Below, in pieces: positions 1-8,156 of a stretch of 64,000 bases of DNA. This stretch comes from Lachnospiraceae bacterium (lineage in GTDB: Bacteria; Bacillota; Clostridia; Lachnospirales; Lachnospiraceae). The stretch spans positions 9,018-73,017 of the forward strand of contig VSND01000014.1 in the NCBI GenBank assembly GCA_009774145.1, read 5' to 3'. The stretch's first letter is position 1, and each line of letters begins with the position of its first letter. Position numbers and translations under genes: made by a program. The notes under the pieces are model-generated. The model was not told the DNA's origin. It ran no database searches and saw only the letters and a program-made list of their open reading frames with translations.

Positions 1-186
1 TTCCCGGTTCAGTCCGCAGCCGTCTTCCAGATTGTAGATATACATGATTCTTGCCACATCAAGAAGATGTTCGATGGAGTGACGGCAGAAAATGCGGTCT
101 TTTTCAGCGTCTTTCAAAAACGCAGCCTGTTCCTGGAACAAAGGATGCAGGACAAGCTTCCGGATACGTTCCATGGATGCTTTCAT
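1..186 (-). CDS. HD-domain phosphohydrolase, N-terminal part
   Basis: Only the first 62 codons lie in the window; the gene runs off the left edge. The ATG (186-184) overlaps the folE stop in an ATGA arrangement, so the two are probably translationally coupled. The peptide reads CRHSIEHLLDVARI around residues 36-49, the H...HD-type opening seen in small HD-superfamily hydrolases. The substrate cannot be told. Its place behind folE suggests a role near pterin or nucleotide metabolism, but that is inference. Confidence 0.7.
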   Translation of the reverse strand, partial: MKASMERIRKLVLHPLFQEQAAFLKDAEKDRIFCRHSIEHLLDVARIMYIYNLEDGCGLNRE

Positions 187-737
187 GACTTCACCATCTG
201 CAGAAACGTCTGCTGGAGAGAACAGTCATCGGCAAATACGCCTTTGACAATGGTGGTAACCGTCCGGGTACCCGGTTTTTGAACGCCGCGCATGGTCATG
301 CACATGTGTTCGGCCTCCAGCATGACCATGACGCCTTTGGGACACAGGTGTTTTTCCAGCGCTTCTGCAATCTGGGCAGTCATGTTTTCCTGAATCTGCG
401 GACGTCTGGCGAAAACCTCTACCGTACGTGCCAGTTTGCTGAGTCCGGCAACTTTTCCGTCCGGAATATAGGCAACGTGTGCTTTTCCGTAAAACGGGAG
501 CAGATGGTGCTCGCAGACAGAATAAAACGTGATGTCTTTTTCAAGAACCATATTGTTGTTGGTGGCCTGGAACTGTTTCTTCAGATGAATGCCGGCGTCT
601 TCCTGAAGTCCTCCGTAGATCTGTTTGCACATGCGGGCAATCCGGTCCGGCGTCTCCAGAAGACCTTCCCGTGTGATGTCCTCTCCTATGCCTTCGAGCA
701 TCAGACGGACACCTTCTTTGATTTTCTCATGATCCAT
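183..737 (-). CDS. folE: GTP cyclohydrolase I (FolE)
   Basis: Converts GTP to 7,8-dihydroneopterin triphosphate, the first step of folate biosynthesis, in the cytoplasm. The 184-residue protein has the usual length. CEHHLLPF at about residues 75-82 and a second cysteine near 146 (HMCMTMRG) are the zinc ligands of the family, and the conserved RPQIQE segment lies near 112. The start is the ATG preceded by AAAGGAGG. The leader of more than 250 bases contains a candidate tetrahydrofolate riboswitch and a terminator, which fits feedback control by the pathway end product. The downstream HD-domain gene overlaps it by four bases. Confidence 0.97.
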   Translation of the reverse strand: MDHEKIKEGVRLMLEGIGEDITREGLLETPDRIARMCKQIYGGLQEDAGIHLKKQFQATNNNMVLEKDITFYSVCEHHLLPFYGKAHVAYIPDGKVAGLSKLARTVEVFARRPQIQENMTAQIAEALEKHLCPKGVMVMLEAEHMCMTMRGVQKPGTRTVTTIVKGVFADDCSLQQTFLQMVKS

Positions 738-815
738 TATGCTTTGCCTCCTTTGTGATTATTTCGGGATGCAGGCATATCGTATGGCAATGAAATGTTT
801 GAGAGAATGATATAC

Positions 816-886
816 AAAAAACATCCCGATGTGAATGAGCATCTGGAATAAATAATAAATCTTCGGATCCCTTCACAATCGAGATG
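816..886 (-). terminator. leader terminator downstream of the folE riboswitch
   Basis: On the minus strand CATCTCGATTGTG (886-874) pairs with CACATCGGGATG (833-822), one G-U pair and one bulge, and is followed by six T residues (821-816). It lies between the aptamer and the folE ribosome site, as expected for a transcription-attenuating expression platform. The loop is long, about 40 nt. Confidence 0.6.
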
Positions 887-904
887 TAGTCATCTGTATG
901 TTGC

Positions 905-991
905 AATGGGTGCGGATTCCATATCGTAAGACGGGCTTTTCGTTCTTGTGGCAACTCCCCATCCACAAAACACTTGACGCATGAAATCCTA
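905..991 (-). promoter_or_regulatory. candidate tetrahydrofolate (THF) riboswitch aptamer upstream of folE
   Basis: Read on the minus strand, the leader has GCGUCAAGUG, then GUGGAUGGGGAGUUGCCAC, then AACGAA, then GGAAUCCGCACCCAUUG. This order resembles the THF aptamer as I remember it (GCGUUAAGUG, GUGAAUGGGAUG, AACGAA, GAAUC...CAUCCGC). GGAUUUC at the 5' side pairs with GGAAUCC near the 3' side, and AUGGG can form a pseudoknot with CCCAU. THF riboswitches are known upstream of folE and folT in Clostridia. No covariance search was run. Confidence 0.72.
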
Positions 992-1115
992 TTTTGCATA
1001 TTATTTATCTGGAAATGATTATATCATCATGCATGTGTAAATTCAATCCCCGGGGTGATTTTCATATATCTTTTTGGCATTGCGGACGACGGTTTGCTTC
1101 TGTTTTGCCCCGGAC

Positions 1116-1168
1116 GCCGGCAGACATTTGAACAGTAACATTATGGGGCTGTTCATACCTGCGCCGGC
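1116..1168. repeat. intergenic palindromic element with TGAACAGTAAC motif
   Basis: GCCGGCAG pairs with CTGCGCCGGC, and inside it TGAACAG pairs with CTGTTCA. The same string CAGAyATyTGAACAGTAAC recurs at about 10415-10436 without an obvious second arm, and GTGTGAACCGTAACC at 2865-2879 is similar. It lies between the divergent folE leader and recA. It may be a small dispersed repeat; its function is unknown. Confidence 0.4.
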
Positions 1169-1196
1169 CCGGGTACAAAATATTTGAAATCCATAC

Positions 1197-1225
1197 TTGA
1201 CATCCCTGTGTAAATGAGGTAGGAT
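1197..1225 (+). promoter_or_regulatory. recA promoter
   Basis: TTGACA (1197-1202), 17-nt spacer, TAGGAT (1220-1225). The LexA box follows directly, so repressor binding would cover the start site. Confidence 0.75.
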
Positions 1226-1238
1226 AATAGCAGGAAAT

Positions 1239-1252
1239 CGAACAAAAGTTCG
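1239..1252 (+). promoter_or_regulatory. LexA (DinR) SOS box of recA
   Basis: CGAACAAAAGTTCG is an exact Gram-positive SOS box (CGAAC-N4-GTTCG). It lies about 14 bases after the -10 and 37 bases before the recA start, so recA should be induced by DNA damage. Confidence 0.9.
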
Positions 1253-1288
1253 TATTGTGGAATTTGTGTGATATGAAGGAGAAGCAGT

Positions 1289-2371
1289 ATGGGAAGAGAA
1301 GATAAAGGTTCGGCAAACGAAGACAGGTTAAAAGCACTGGACGCGGCGCTCAGCCAGATTGAGAAGCAGTATGGAAAGGGCTCGGTCATGAAGCTCGGAG
1401 ATAAGAGCCATATGCAGGTGGAGACGATTCCCACCGGTTCTTTGAGTCTGGATATTGCTCTGGGAGCAGGCGGTGTTCCGAAAGGGCGTGTGGTGGAGAT
1501 CTATGGACCGGAGTCCAGCGGTAAGACGACGGTTGCATTACATATGGTGGCGGAAGTGCAGAAGAGAGGCGGAATTGCAGGGTTTATTGATGCAGAACAT
1601 GCACTGGATCCGGTCTATGCAAAGCACATCGGCGTGGACATCGACAACCTCTATATTTCACAGCCGGATAACGGAGAGCAGGCGCTGGAGATCACGGAGA
1701 CAATGGTTCGCTCCGGAGCAGTGGACATTGTGATTGTGGACTCTGTGGCGGCACTTGTTCCGAAGGCGGAGATCGACGGAGATATGGGAGATTCCCATGT
1801 GGGACTGCATGCAAGGCTGATGTCGCAGGCGCTTCGCAAGCTGACGGCCATCATCAGCAAGACCAACTGTGTGGTTATTTTTATCAATCAGCTTCGTGAG
1901 AAGGTCGGTGTGATGTTCGGCAATCCCGAGACGACGACCGGAGGGCGTGCGCTGAAGTTTTATTCCTCTGTGCGGCTGGATGTCCGCAGGATTGAAGCGC
2001 TGAAGCAGGGCGGTGAAGTGATCGGAAACCGTACCAGAGTAAAGGTGGTAAAGAACAAGATTGCTCCGCCGTTTCGTGAGGCGGAATTTGATATTATGTT
2101 CGGCCAGGGAATCTCGACGGTCGGCGATATTCTGGACCTGGCGGCGAACAGCGGAGTCGTGGTAAAGAGCGGTGCCTGGTATGCCTATAAGGATGCCAAG
2201 ATCGGACAGGGACGGGAGAATGCCAAGCAGTTTCTTCGTGATAATCCGGAGGCATGCAGAGAGATTGAGATGAAGGTCAGGGAACATTATGGATTACCAG
2301 GCGCAGGAGCACAGCCGGAAGCAGAAAAGTCCGCAGGAACAGCCGGCACAGCTGAAGAAAGCGAAAATTAA
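1289..2371 (+). CDS. recA: recombinase A
   Basis: ATP-dependent strand-exchange protein and LexA co-protease, central to homologous recombination and the SOS response. The 360-residue protein has Walker A GPESSGKTT near residue 73, the RecA signature ALKFYSSVRLDVRR near 222 and the usual acidic, variable C-terminus. The ATG follows GAAGGAG. The 3' end overlaps recX by 83 bases in another frame, which links the synthesis of RecA and its modulator. Confidence 0.99.
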   Translation: MGREDKGSANEDRLKALDAALSQIEKQYGKGSVMKLGDKSHMQVETIPTGSLSLDIALGAGGVPKGRVVEIYGPESSGKTTVALHMVAEVQKRGGIAGFIDAEHALDPVYAKHIGVDIDNLYISQPDNGEQALEITETMVRSGAVDIVIVDSVAALVPKAEIDGDMGDSHVGLHARLMSQALRKLTAIISKTNCVVIFINQLREKVGVMFGNPETTTGGRALKFYSSVRLDVRRIEALKQGGEVIGNRTRVKVVKNKIAPPFREAEFDIMFGQGISTVGDILDLAANSGVVVKSGAWYAYKDAKIGQGRENAKQFLRDNPEACREIEMKVREHYGLPGAGAQPEAEKSAGTAGTAEESEN

Positions 2372-2810
2372 GGCCCTGAATCTGCTGGAACGGATGGACC
2401 GGACGGAAGCCCAGCTTCGCGAAAAGCTCCTGAAGGCAGAGTTTGAGCCGGAGACGGTAGAGCAGGCAATCGCCTATGTATACAGTTATGGATATCTGGA
2501 TGATGAACGTTATGTTCGCAATTATATTGAATACCGGAAAGAACAGAAAAGCCGAAGACAGCTTGAACAGGAGCTTCAGTTCCGCAGGGGCGTGTCTTTG
2601 GAACTGATCCGGAAGGTCTATGAGGAACTGGAACCCGCCGATGAAAAAGCCATGATCCGAAGGCATCTGGAGAAAAAGTATGGGATGCCGTCCCGGTGGG
2701 ATGAAAAGCAGAAGCAGAAGTTTTTTGCGTCCATGCAGCGAAAAGGCTTCCGGCCTGGAGACATTCTGTCGGTTATCAGAGAATGGAAAGAAGATGGGGA
2801 CTGCCTGTAA
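2289..2810 (+). CDS. recX: regulatory protein RecX
   Basis: Small protein that binds RecA filaments and limits their activity. The 173 residues contain the typical repeated three-helix modules: RTEAQLREKLLKAEF, then a YGYLDDERYVRNYI stretch, then SRRQLEQELQFRRG. The ATG lies inside recA. A later start would cut into the first helix (KAKIKALNLLERM), so the long overlap is probably real, although an internal non-ATG start cannot be excluded. Confidence 0.9.
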   Translation: MDYQAQEHSRKQKSPQEQPAQLKKAKIKALNLLERMDRTEAQLREKLLKAEFEPETVEQAIAYVYSYGYLDDERYVRNYIEYRKEQKSRRQLEQELQFRRGVSLELIRKVYEELEPADEKAMIRRHLEKKYGMPSRWDEKQKQKFFASMQRKGFRPGDILSVIREWKEDGDCL

Positions 2811-2838
2811 AAGCGGCTCTTCATGCGGCTGTTCGCAT

Positions 2839-2878
2839 CCGCGCCGTGCGTCTGAACGGCGCGGGTGTGAACCGTAAC
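2839..2878. repeat. palindromic hairpin between recX and rny
   Basis: CCGCGCCGT (2839-2847) pairs perfectly with ACGGCGCGG (2856-2864), and flanking bases extend the stem imperfectly. The right side ends in GTGTGAACCGTAACC, similar to the TGAACAGTAAC motif near 1130 and 10430. There is no T-run, so it is a weak terminator candidate. Confidence 0.4.
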
Positions 2879-2917
2879 CTTTAATTGTCCAAATGCACAA
2901 AAGAAAGAACGCAAGAC

Positions 2918-2946
2918 TTGACATTGTTGTCAAAACAGTTTAGAAT
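2918..2946 (+). promoter_or_regulatory. rny promoter
   Basis: TTGACA (2918-2923), 17-nt spacer, TAGAAT (2941-2946), about 50 bases before the rny start. Confidence 0.7.
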
Positions 2947-2997
2947 CTAATTGTTGTGTTTGTACAATGAAAACTTAATAAGGAGGTGCTCCTGTAT

Positions 2998-4545
2998 ATG
3001 GTTACGACTATCATTGCGGTGCTGGTCGCGATCGCCCTTACGGCTGCAGTAGTCTGGCCCTGCGCAGTAAATTACCGGAAAAAGGTAGTGGAGGAAAAGC
3101 TTGGCAATGCAGAAGACAGAGCGAGAGAGATCATAGATGAAGCCCTGAAGACAGCAGAGACCAGGAAGCGTGAGGCGATGCTGGAAGTCAAGGAAGAATC
3201 CATGAAGACCAGGAACGAGCTTGAAAAAGAGACCAAAGAGCGCAGAGCAGAGCTTCAGCGTTATGAGCGCCGGGTTCTGTCCAAAGAGGAATCTCTGGAT
3301 AAGAAGACGGAAGCAATTGAACGCAGAGAAGCCGGGTTTGCCGCACGGGAAGCACAGCTTGAGAAAAAGCGTGCTGAAGTGGAGAGCCTGTCTGCAAAGC
3401 GTTTACAGGAATTGGAGAGAATCTCTGGCCTTACCTCCGAACAGGCAAAAGAATATCTTTTGAAAACAGTTGAAGATGATGTAAAACATGAAACTGCGAA
3501 ACTGGTGAAAGAACTGGAGAGCAGGGCAAAAGAGGAAGCGAACAAAAAGGCGAAGGACTATATCGTTACTGCCATTCAGAAGTGTGCAGCCGACCATGTG
3601 GCTGAGACAACCATTTCTGTTGTACAGCTTCCGAACGATGAGATGAAAGGACGTATCATTGGCCGCGAGGGCAGGAATATCCGTACGCTCGAGACCATGA
3701 CTGGTGTAGATCTGATTATTGATGATACACCGGAGGCTGTCATCTTATCCGGTTTTGATCCGATCAGGCGGGAGGTTGCCCGCATTGCATTGGAGAAACT
3801 GATTGTTGACGGCCGTATTCACCCGGCAAGAATTGAGGAGATGGTTGAGAAAGCTCAAAAAGAAGTGGATGTGATGATTCGCGAAGAAGGTGAAGCAGCG
3901 ACTCTGGAAGTCGGTGTTCACGGAATTCATCCGGAGCTGGTGCGGCTTCTTGGACGTATGAAGTTCCGCAGCAGTTATGGACAAAATGCATTGAAGCATT
4001 CCATAGAGGTTGCCCACCTTTCCGGATTGCTGGCAGGGGAGATCGGCGTTGACGTCCGGATGGCGAAAAGAGCCGGACTTTTACATGATATTGGTAAATC
4101 CATTGACCATGAGATGGAGGGTTCTCATATTCAGATTGGTGTGGATTTATGCAAAAAGTATAAGGAATCAGCTACAGTGATCAACGCAGTTGAATCACAT
4201 CATGGTGATGTAGAGCCTACTTCCTTGATCGCCTGTATCGTACAGGCTGCAGATACGATATCTGCAGCAAGACCAGGTGCAAGAAGAGAGACACTGGAGA
4301 CTTATACCAACAGATTAAAACAACTGGAAGATATTGCGAACTCCTTTAAGGGAGTTGAGAAGTCTTTTGCTATTCAGGCAGGCAGAGAGGTTCGAGTTAT
4401 GGTAGTGCCTGATCAGGTGGATGATGCGGCAATGATATTGATGGCGCGCGATATATCCAAACAGATTGAATCCAATCTGGAGTATCCTGGTCAGATTAAA
4501 GTGAATGTGATCCGCGAGAGCAGGGTGACAGACTATGCGAAATAA
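2998..4545 (+). CDS. rny: ribonuclease Y
   Basis: Membrane-anchored endoribonuclease that starts mRNA decay in Firmicutes. An N-terminal membrane helix (MVTTIIAVLVAIALTAAVVW) is followed by a long charged coiled coil to about residue 195, a KH RNA-binding domain with GRIIGREGRNIR, and an HD domain with the metal motif LLHDIGKSIDHE. I chose the ATG at 2998, 11 bases after AGGAGG; a GTG at 2986 overlaps that ribosome site. It has its own promoter and a terminator behind it, so it is probably monocistronic. Confidence 0.97.
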   Translation: MVTTIIAVLVAIALTAAVVWPCAVNYRKKVVEEKLGNAEDRAREIIDEALKTAETRKREAMLEVKEESMKTRNELEKETKERRAELQRYERRVLSKEESLDKKTEAIERREAGFAAREAQLEKKRAEVESLSAKRLQELERISGLTSEQAKEYLLKTVEDDVKHETAKLVKELESRAKEEANKKAKDYIVTAIQKCAADHVAETTISVVQLPNDEMKGRIIGREGRNIRTLETMTGVDLIIDDTPEAVILSGFDPIRREVARIALEKLIVDGRIHPARIEEMVEKAQKEVDVMIREEGEAATLEVGVHGIHPELVRLLGRMKFRSSYGQNALKHSIEVAHLSGLLAGEIGVDVRMAKRAGLLHDIGKSIDHEMEGSHIQIGVDLCKKYKESATVINAVESHHGDVEPTSLIACIVQAADTISAARPGARRETLETYTNRLKQLEDIANSFKGVEKSFAIQAGREVRVMVVPDQVDDAAMILMARDISKQIESNLEYPGQIKVNVIRESRVTDYAK

Positions 4546-4565
4546 AGTTTAAAGAAGAAAACAGA

Positions 4566-4595
4566 GGGATGTTGCGGCTGCGGCATCCCTTTTTT
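4566..4595 (+). terminator. rho-independent terminator after rny
   Basis: GGGATG pairs with CATCCC around a GC-rich loop, followed by six T residues. It lies between the rny stop and the proC ribosome site. Confidence 0.8.
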
Positions 4596-4614
4596 CGTCG
4601 GGAGGTACAACAGG

Positions 4615-5409
4615 ATGGCAAGAATAGGTTTTATCGGGATGGGAAATATGGGAACAGCGATTCTGCACGGAGCGCTGTGTGTATTTCCGAAAGAAGACAT
4701 GGTATTCTGTGCAAAGACACAGGATACAAGGAGACATATTTATGAAAAGACAGGAGTAGAATATACCGATTCCAATGCGGAGTGCGCCAATAAGTGCAAG
4801 TACCTGATACTGGCAGTAAAACCGCAGTTTTACGAAGAAGTCATAAAAGGGATTCGGTATATGCTGACTCCGGAGCATGTGATTATCTCACTGGCTCCCG
4901 GAAAAACCATCGAAGAACTGAAACTGGAACTGGGAAAGGATAAAAGGATCGTCCGCGCCATGCCGAATACGCCGGCAATGATCGGGGAAGGCATGACAGG
5001 ACTGAGCTGCAGGAAGGAAGAATTTTCTGATGTGGAGCTGAATGTACTGGAAAAACTGTTCGGAGCGTGCGGAAAAGCGGAATTTATTGATGAGGCGCTG
5101 ATGAATGCCGTTGTATGCGCCAGCGGAAGCTCCCCGGCCTTTGTGTATATGTTTATCGAAGCGCTGGCTGACGGTGCAGTCCGGTGCGGAATGCCGAGAA
5201 AACAGGCATACATATTTGCAGCCCAGGCGGTAAAAGGAGCGGCTTCCATGGTGCTTGAGACAGGGGAACATCCAGGAGCGCTGAAAGATAAGGTATGCAG
5301 TCCGGCAGGAACTACCATTGAGGGAGTTGCGGCTCTGGAAGAATACGGAATGCGCAGTGCCGTACTGAAGGCATCTGAAGCTGTTTTGAATAAATGCAGG
5401 GAAATGTAA
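4615..5409 (+). CDS. proC: pyrroline-5-carboxylate reductase
   Basis: Reduces pyrroline-5-carboxylate to proline with NAD(P)H, the last step of proline synthesis. The 264 residues open with the dinucleotide-binding loop GFIGMGNMG (residues 5-13). AMPNTPAMIGEG lies near 115 and the C-terminal P5CR signature, running from VCSPAGTTIEG through LEEYGMRSAV, near 226-247. The ATG follows GGAGGTACAACAGG. It lies alone between the rny terminator and spoIIM. Confidence 0.96.
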   Translation: MARIGFIGMGNMGTAILHGALCVFPKEDMVFCAKTQDTRRHIYEKTGVEYTDSNAECANKCKYLILAVKPQFYEEVIKGIRYMLTPEHVIISLAPGKTIEELKLELGKDKRIVRAMPNTPAMIGEGMTGLSCRKEEFSDVELNVLEKLFGACGKAEFIDEALMNAVVCASGSSPAFVYMFIEALADGAVRCGMPRKQAYIFAAQAVKGAASMVLETGEHPGALKDKVCSPAGTTIEGVAALEEYGMRSAVLKASEAVLNKCREM

Positions 5410-5455
5410 TATATGACCTTCTCCATTCATAAAATGAGTGGGGGAGGTTTATTTT

Positions 5456-6010
5456 ATGAAAGAGAAATGGAACTGTCAGAAGGGGATCAGTCCGGGAACC
5501 TGTCTGATTCTGTTTTTTGCAGGACTTCTGGCAGGTATTTTATTTGTACAGACTCTGAGCGATGATTCCTTTGCGGGCATTTTCAGCGAATATTTTCTGA
5601 ACCAGTATGCATCACTGGAGATTGACGGACGGAAACTGTTCCGGTATGTAAGCGGATATCGGTGCGGCCAGTATGCCCTGCTGGTCTGCTGCGGAGCAGT
5701 CTCAGCAGCGCCTGTACTGACAGGAGCCTTTCTGTTTTTTCTCGGAATGACATGGGGGACGATGATCAGTGTCTCAACGGTCAGGCTGGGGCTGAAGGGG
5801 GTTCTGATCTGCGTGGCAGGAGTGATTCCCCAGATCCTGTTTTATCTGCCTGCGTTCGGATGGATGCTTCTGTGGATCTGGAATGGAGGCAGCAGCCGGA
5901 AAAAATACTGGTTTTTCGTTTGTGCAGGATTCTTCTTTCTCCTGTCCGGTATTGTGACGGAAGTATATTTGAATCCGTTGCTGCTGCAGCAGATTCTCAG
6001 GAAAATGTAA
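5456..6010 (+). CDS. spoIIM: stage II sporulation protein M
   Basis: Integral membrane protein of the SpoIID-SpoIIM-SpoIIP machine that dissolves septal peptidoglycan during forespore engulfment. The 184 residues have about five hydrophobic segments (for example LILFFAGLLAGILFV near 18-32) and the family glycine-rich centre TGAFLFFLGMTWGTMIS. I start at the ATG at 5456, 8 bases after GGGGAGG, rather than the in-frame GTG at 5438. The spoIIM-xerD order matches Bacillus and Clostridium. Confidence 0.9.
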   Translation: MKEKWNCQKGISPGTCLILFFAGLLAGILFVQTLSDDSFAGIFSEYFLNQYASLEIDGRKLFRYVSGYRCGQYALLVCCGAVSAAPVLTGAFLFFLGMTWGTMISVSTVRLGLKGVLICVAGVIPQILFYLPAFGWMLLWIWNGGSSRKKYWFFVCAGFFFLLSGIVTEVYLNPLLLQQILRKM

Positions 6011-6019
6011 GAAAAGATG

Positions 6020-6048
6020 TTGAAATCAGAGCCGTTCTTGGTTATACT
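6020..6048 (+). promoter_or_regulatory. xerD promoter
   Basis: TTGAAA (6020-6025), 17-nt spacer, TATACT (6043-6048), 33 bases before the xerD start. Confidence 0.65.
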
Positions 6049-6080
6049 GTAAGCATGTTTATAGTATTGAGGGTAAAAGA

Positions 6081-6977
6081 ATGGACGAGGAGATACGGTA
6101 TTTTGTAACATATCTGGAAGAGGTCAAGAAGGCTTCGCACAATACAGTCATGTCCTATCAGAGCGATCTGGAAAAAATGATGCATTATGCAGAGAGCCAG
6201 GGGGTAAGCTCCATCGATGCCATAACGGCAACGGTGTTGAACTCCTATGTTCTGGATCTGGAGAAAAACGGAAGGGCGGCTTCCACCATATCCAGATATA
6301 TTGCATCAATGAAAGCTTTCTTTGAGTATCTGGTCCGCAGCCGGAGGATTGAAGAAGACCCGGCATTTCGTCTGAAAGCTCCAAAGGTGGAAAAGCATGT
6401 GCCGGGGATCCTTACCGTTTCGGAAATGGAACATCTGCTGGAGCAGCCGTCGGCAGACACGCCGAAGGGGTATCGGGATAAAGCCATGCTGGAGCTTCTT
6501 TATGCAACAGGCATGCGGGTCAGCGAGCTGGTGCATCTTAATGTGGGCGATGTAAATCTTCGGTTCGGCTGGGTCATCTGCAGGGATGGAGAGCGGGAAC
6601 GCATGGTTCCCTTCGGTCCCAAGGCAGGCAGGGCGCTGATGCAGTATATGGACAGGAGCAGGGAATGCTTTATGAAAAAGGAAAGTTCGGATTACCTGTT
6701 TCTGAACTGTTCCGGTGCGCCCATGAGCAGGCAGGGATTCTGGAAGGTTTTAAAAGGCTATGCATTAAAGGCGGGAATTGAGAAGGACATTACTCCCAGA
6801 ATGTTCCGGCATTCCTGTGCAGCGCACATGGCCTCCAACGGGGCAAAGCTGCATACGATCCAGGAGATTCTTGGACATGCGGATCTGACGGCTACACAGG
6901 TATACGCTGAATTTCAGTCAGGCATGAGGTCGGAGTACAGCAGAGTCCATCCAAGAGGGCAGGAGGAGAAAGGATGA
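6081..6977 (+). CDS. xerD: XerD-type tyrosine recombinase (spoIIM-linked)
   Basis: Probable chromosome-dimer resolution recombinase by length (298 aa) and position behind spoIIM. It has an N-terminal SAM-like core-binding domain (about 1-90) and a C-terminal catalytic domain with the first arginine in GMRVSEL (near 151), LGHADLTATQVYAEF carrying the second-box histidine and tyrosine, and a C-terminal VHPRG. The HxxR box is odd: where Xer proteins read PHxLRHS, this gene reads PRMFRHS, so residue 240 is Arg (codon AGA, 6798-6800) and not His. The protein may be slow, altered or partner-dependent. A terminator follows directly. Confidence 0.88.
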   Translation: MDEEIRYFVTYLEEVKKASHNTVMSYQSDLEKMMHYAESQGVSSIDAITATVLNSYVLDLEKNGRAASTISRYIASMKAFFEYLVRSRRIEEDPAFRLKAPKVEKHVPGILTVSEMEHLLEQPSADTPKGYRDKAMLELLYATGMRVSELVHLNVGDVNLRFGWVICRDGERERMVPFGPKAGRALMQYMDRSRECFMKKESSDYLFLNCSGAPMSRQGFWKVLKGYALKAGIEKDITPRMFRHSCAAHMASNGAKLHTIQEILGHADLTATQVYAEFQSGMRSEYSRVHPRGQEEKG

Positions 6978-6983
6978 ATGAAG

Positions 6984-7015
6984 GGTGCAGGTTGAAAAGC
7001 AGCTGCACCTTTTTT
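6984..7015 (+). terminator. terminator after xerD
   Basis: GGTGCAG (6984-6990) pairs perfectly with CTGCACC (7003-7009), followed by six T residues. Confidence 0.85.
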
Positions 7016-7168
7016 GTGCCGGCGCGCCTGAGTGCCTGTCACAGAAAGCCTGTGTGGAGAGAGGAGACGGACATTTCCGTTTGCCGTGCAGGCAACCGCC
7101 ATAAATGGAAAATATGTGCATAAAATTACATTTACAGTATAATTATGCAGAAAAAATGTAAAAAAAGC

Positions 7169-7196
7169 TTGCAATACAAAAAGTTTGCTTTATAAT
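7169..7196 (+). promoter_or_regulatory. promoter of the amino-acid ABC transporter operon
   Basis: TTGCAA (7169-7174), 16-nt spacer, perfect TATAAT (7191-7196). A leader of about 120 bases runs to the first gene; I recognise no riboswitch in it. Confidence 0.7.
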
Positions 7197-7315
7197 GTCA
7201 GTTAGGTTCTGCAAAGGGCCGGCGGGCTGTTGAAGTCCGTGCAGGAGGGCAGAAAGAGCGCTCTGCTGTAAAAGGTGACAATGGCATTTACAGTGAAAGA
7301 AAGAGGAGGAACACT

Positions 7316-8146
7316 ATGAAAAAGAAAATGATCAGTATGATGCTGTGTGCAGCCATGACTGCTGCGATAGCGGCGGGATGCGGAAGCAAAGAGGCCGATC
7401 AGGCTGAGGCTCCGGCAACAGGAGCAGATGCAGAAGAAGGGGCGGAGGCTCCGGCAGAGAATGAAGAAGAAACAGAAGTTTCAGACGGCGGGACTCTGGT
7501 TATGGCGACAAATGCATATTTTGAGCCGTATGAATATTATGAAGGGGACCAGATTGTGGGCATCGACGCGGAGATGGCGGCGGCAGTAGCGGAAAAGCTC
7601 GGCATGGAGCTGAAGATCGAAGATATGGAATTTGATTCCATTATTCCGGCGGTCAATTCCGGAAAGGCAGATATGGGCGTGGCCGGCATGACGGTAACAG
7701 AGGATCGTCTGGTGAATGTCAATTTCAGCAATCCCTATACAACCGCAACACAGGTTATCATTGTTCAGGAAGGCAGCGATATTACCGGAGAGGCGGACCT
7801 GAACGGAAAGATGATCGGCGTTCAGCTTGGAACAACCGGAGATATTTATGCTTCTGATATTGAAGGCGCCGAGATCGAGCAGTATAATAAAGGAATGGAT
7901 GCAGTGCAGGCACTGTCGAACGGCATGATCGACGCGGTGATCATTGATAATGAACCGGCGAAGCAGTTCGTATCCAAGGCAGAGGGGCTGAAGATTCTGG
8001 AAGAGGAATTTGTTACGGAAGAATATGCCATCGCTTTTGCAAAGGACAATGAAGAACTGATGGAGAAGGTGAATGCCGCATTGGATGAGCTGATTGCAGA
8101 CGGAACCATCCAGTCGATTATTGACAAATATATTACGGCTGAGTAA
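7316..8146 (+). CDS. amino-acid ABC transporter substrate-binding lipoprotein
   Basis: Family 3 extracellular solute-binding protein (276 aa) that delivers a polar amino acid to the permease encoded next. The signal peptide ends in a lipobox (AIAAGC, Cys near residue 22), followed by an acidic Ala/Glu/Pro linker to about 57. The mature domain starts GTLVMATNAYFEPYEYYEGDQ and contains GIDAEMAAAVAEKLG and DMGVAGMTVTEDR, both typical of the family. The ligand cannot be read from the sequence. It is first in the operon with permease and ATPase; a diverged paralogue lies at 9631. Confidence 0.93.
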   Translation: MKKKMISMMLCAAMTAAIAAGCGSKEADQAEAPATGADAEEGAEAPAENEEETEVSDGGTLVMATNAYFEPYEYYEGDQIVGIDAEMAAAVAEKLGMELKIEDMEFDSIIPAVNSGKADMGVAGMTVTEDRLVNVNFSNPYTTATQVIIVQEGSDITGEADLNGKMIGVQLGTTGDIYASDIEGAEIEQYNKGMDAVQALSNGMIDAVIIDNEPAKQFVSKAEGLKILEEEFVTEEYAIAFAKDNEELMEKVNAALDELIADGTIQSIIDKYITAE

Positions 8147-8156
8147 AGGACAGAAT

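Noticed and set aside
727..999. 90-codon minus-strand ORF upstream of folE
   Set aside because: It covers the candidate THF riboswitch and terminator, has no ribosome site and reads as low-complexity sequence; the RNA reading explains it better.
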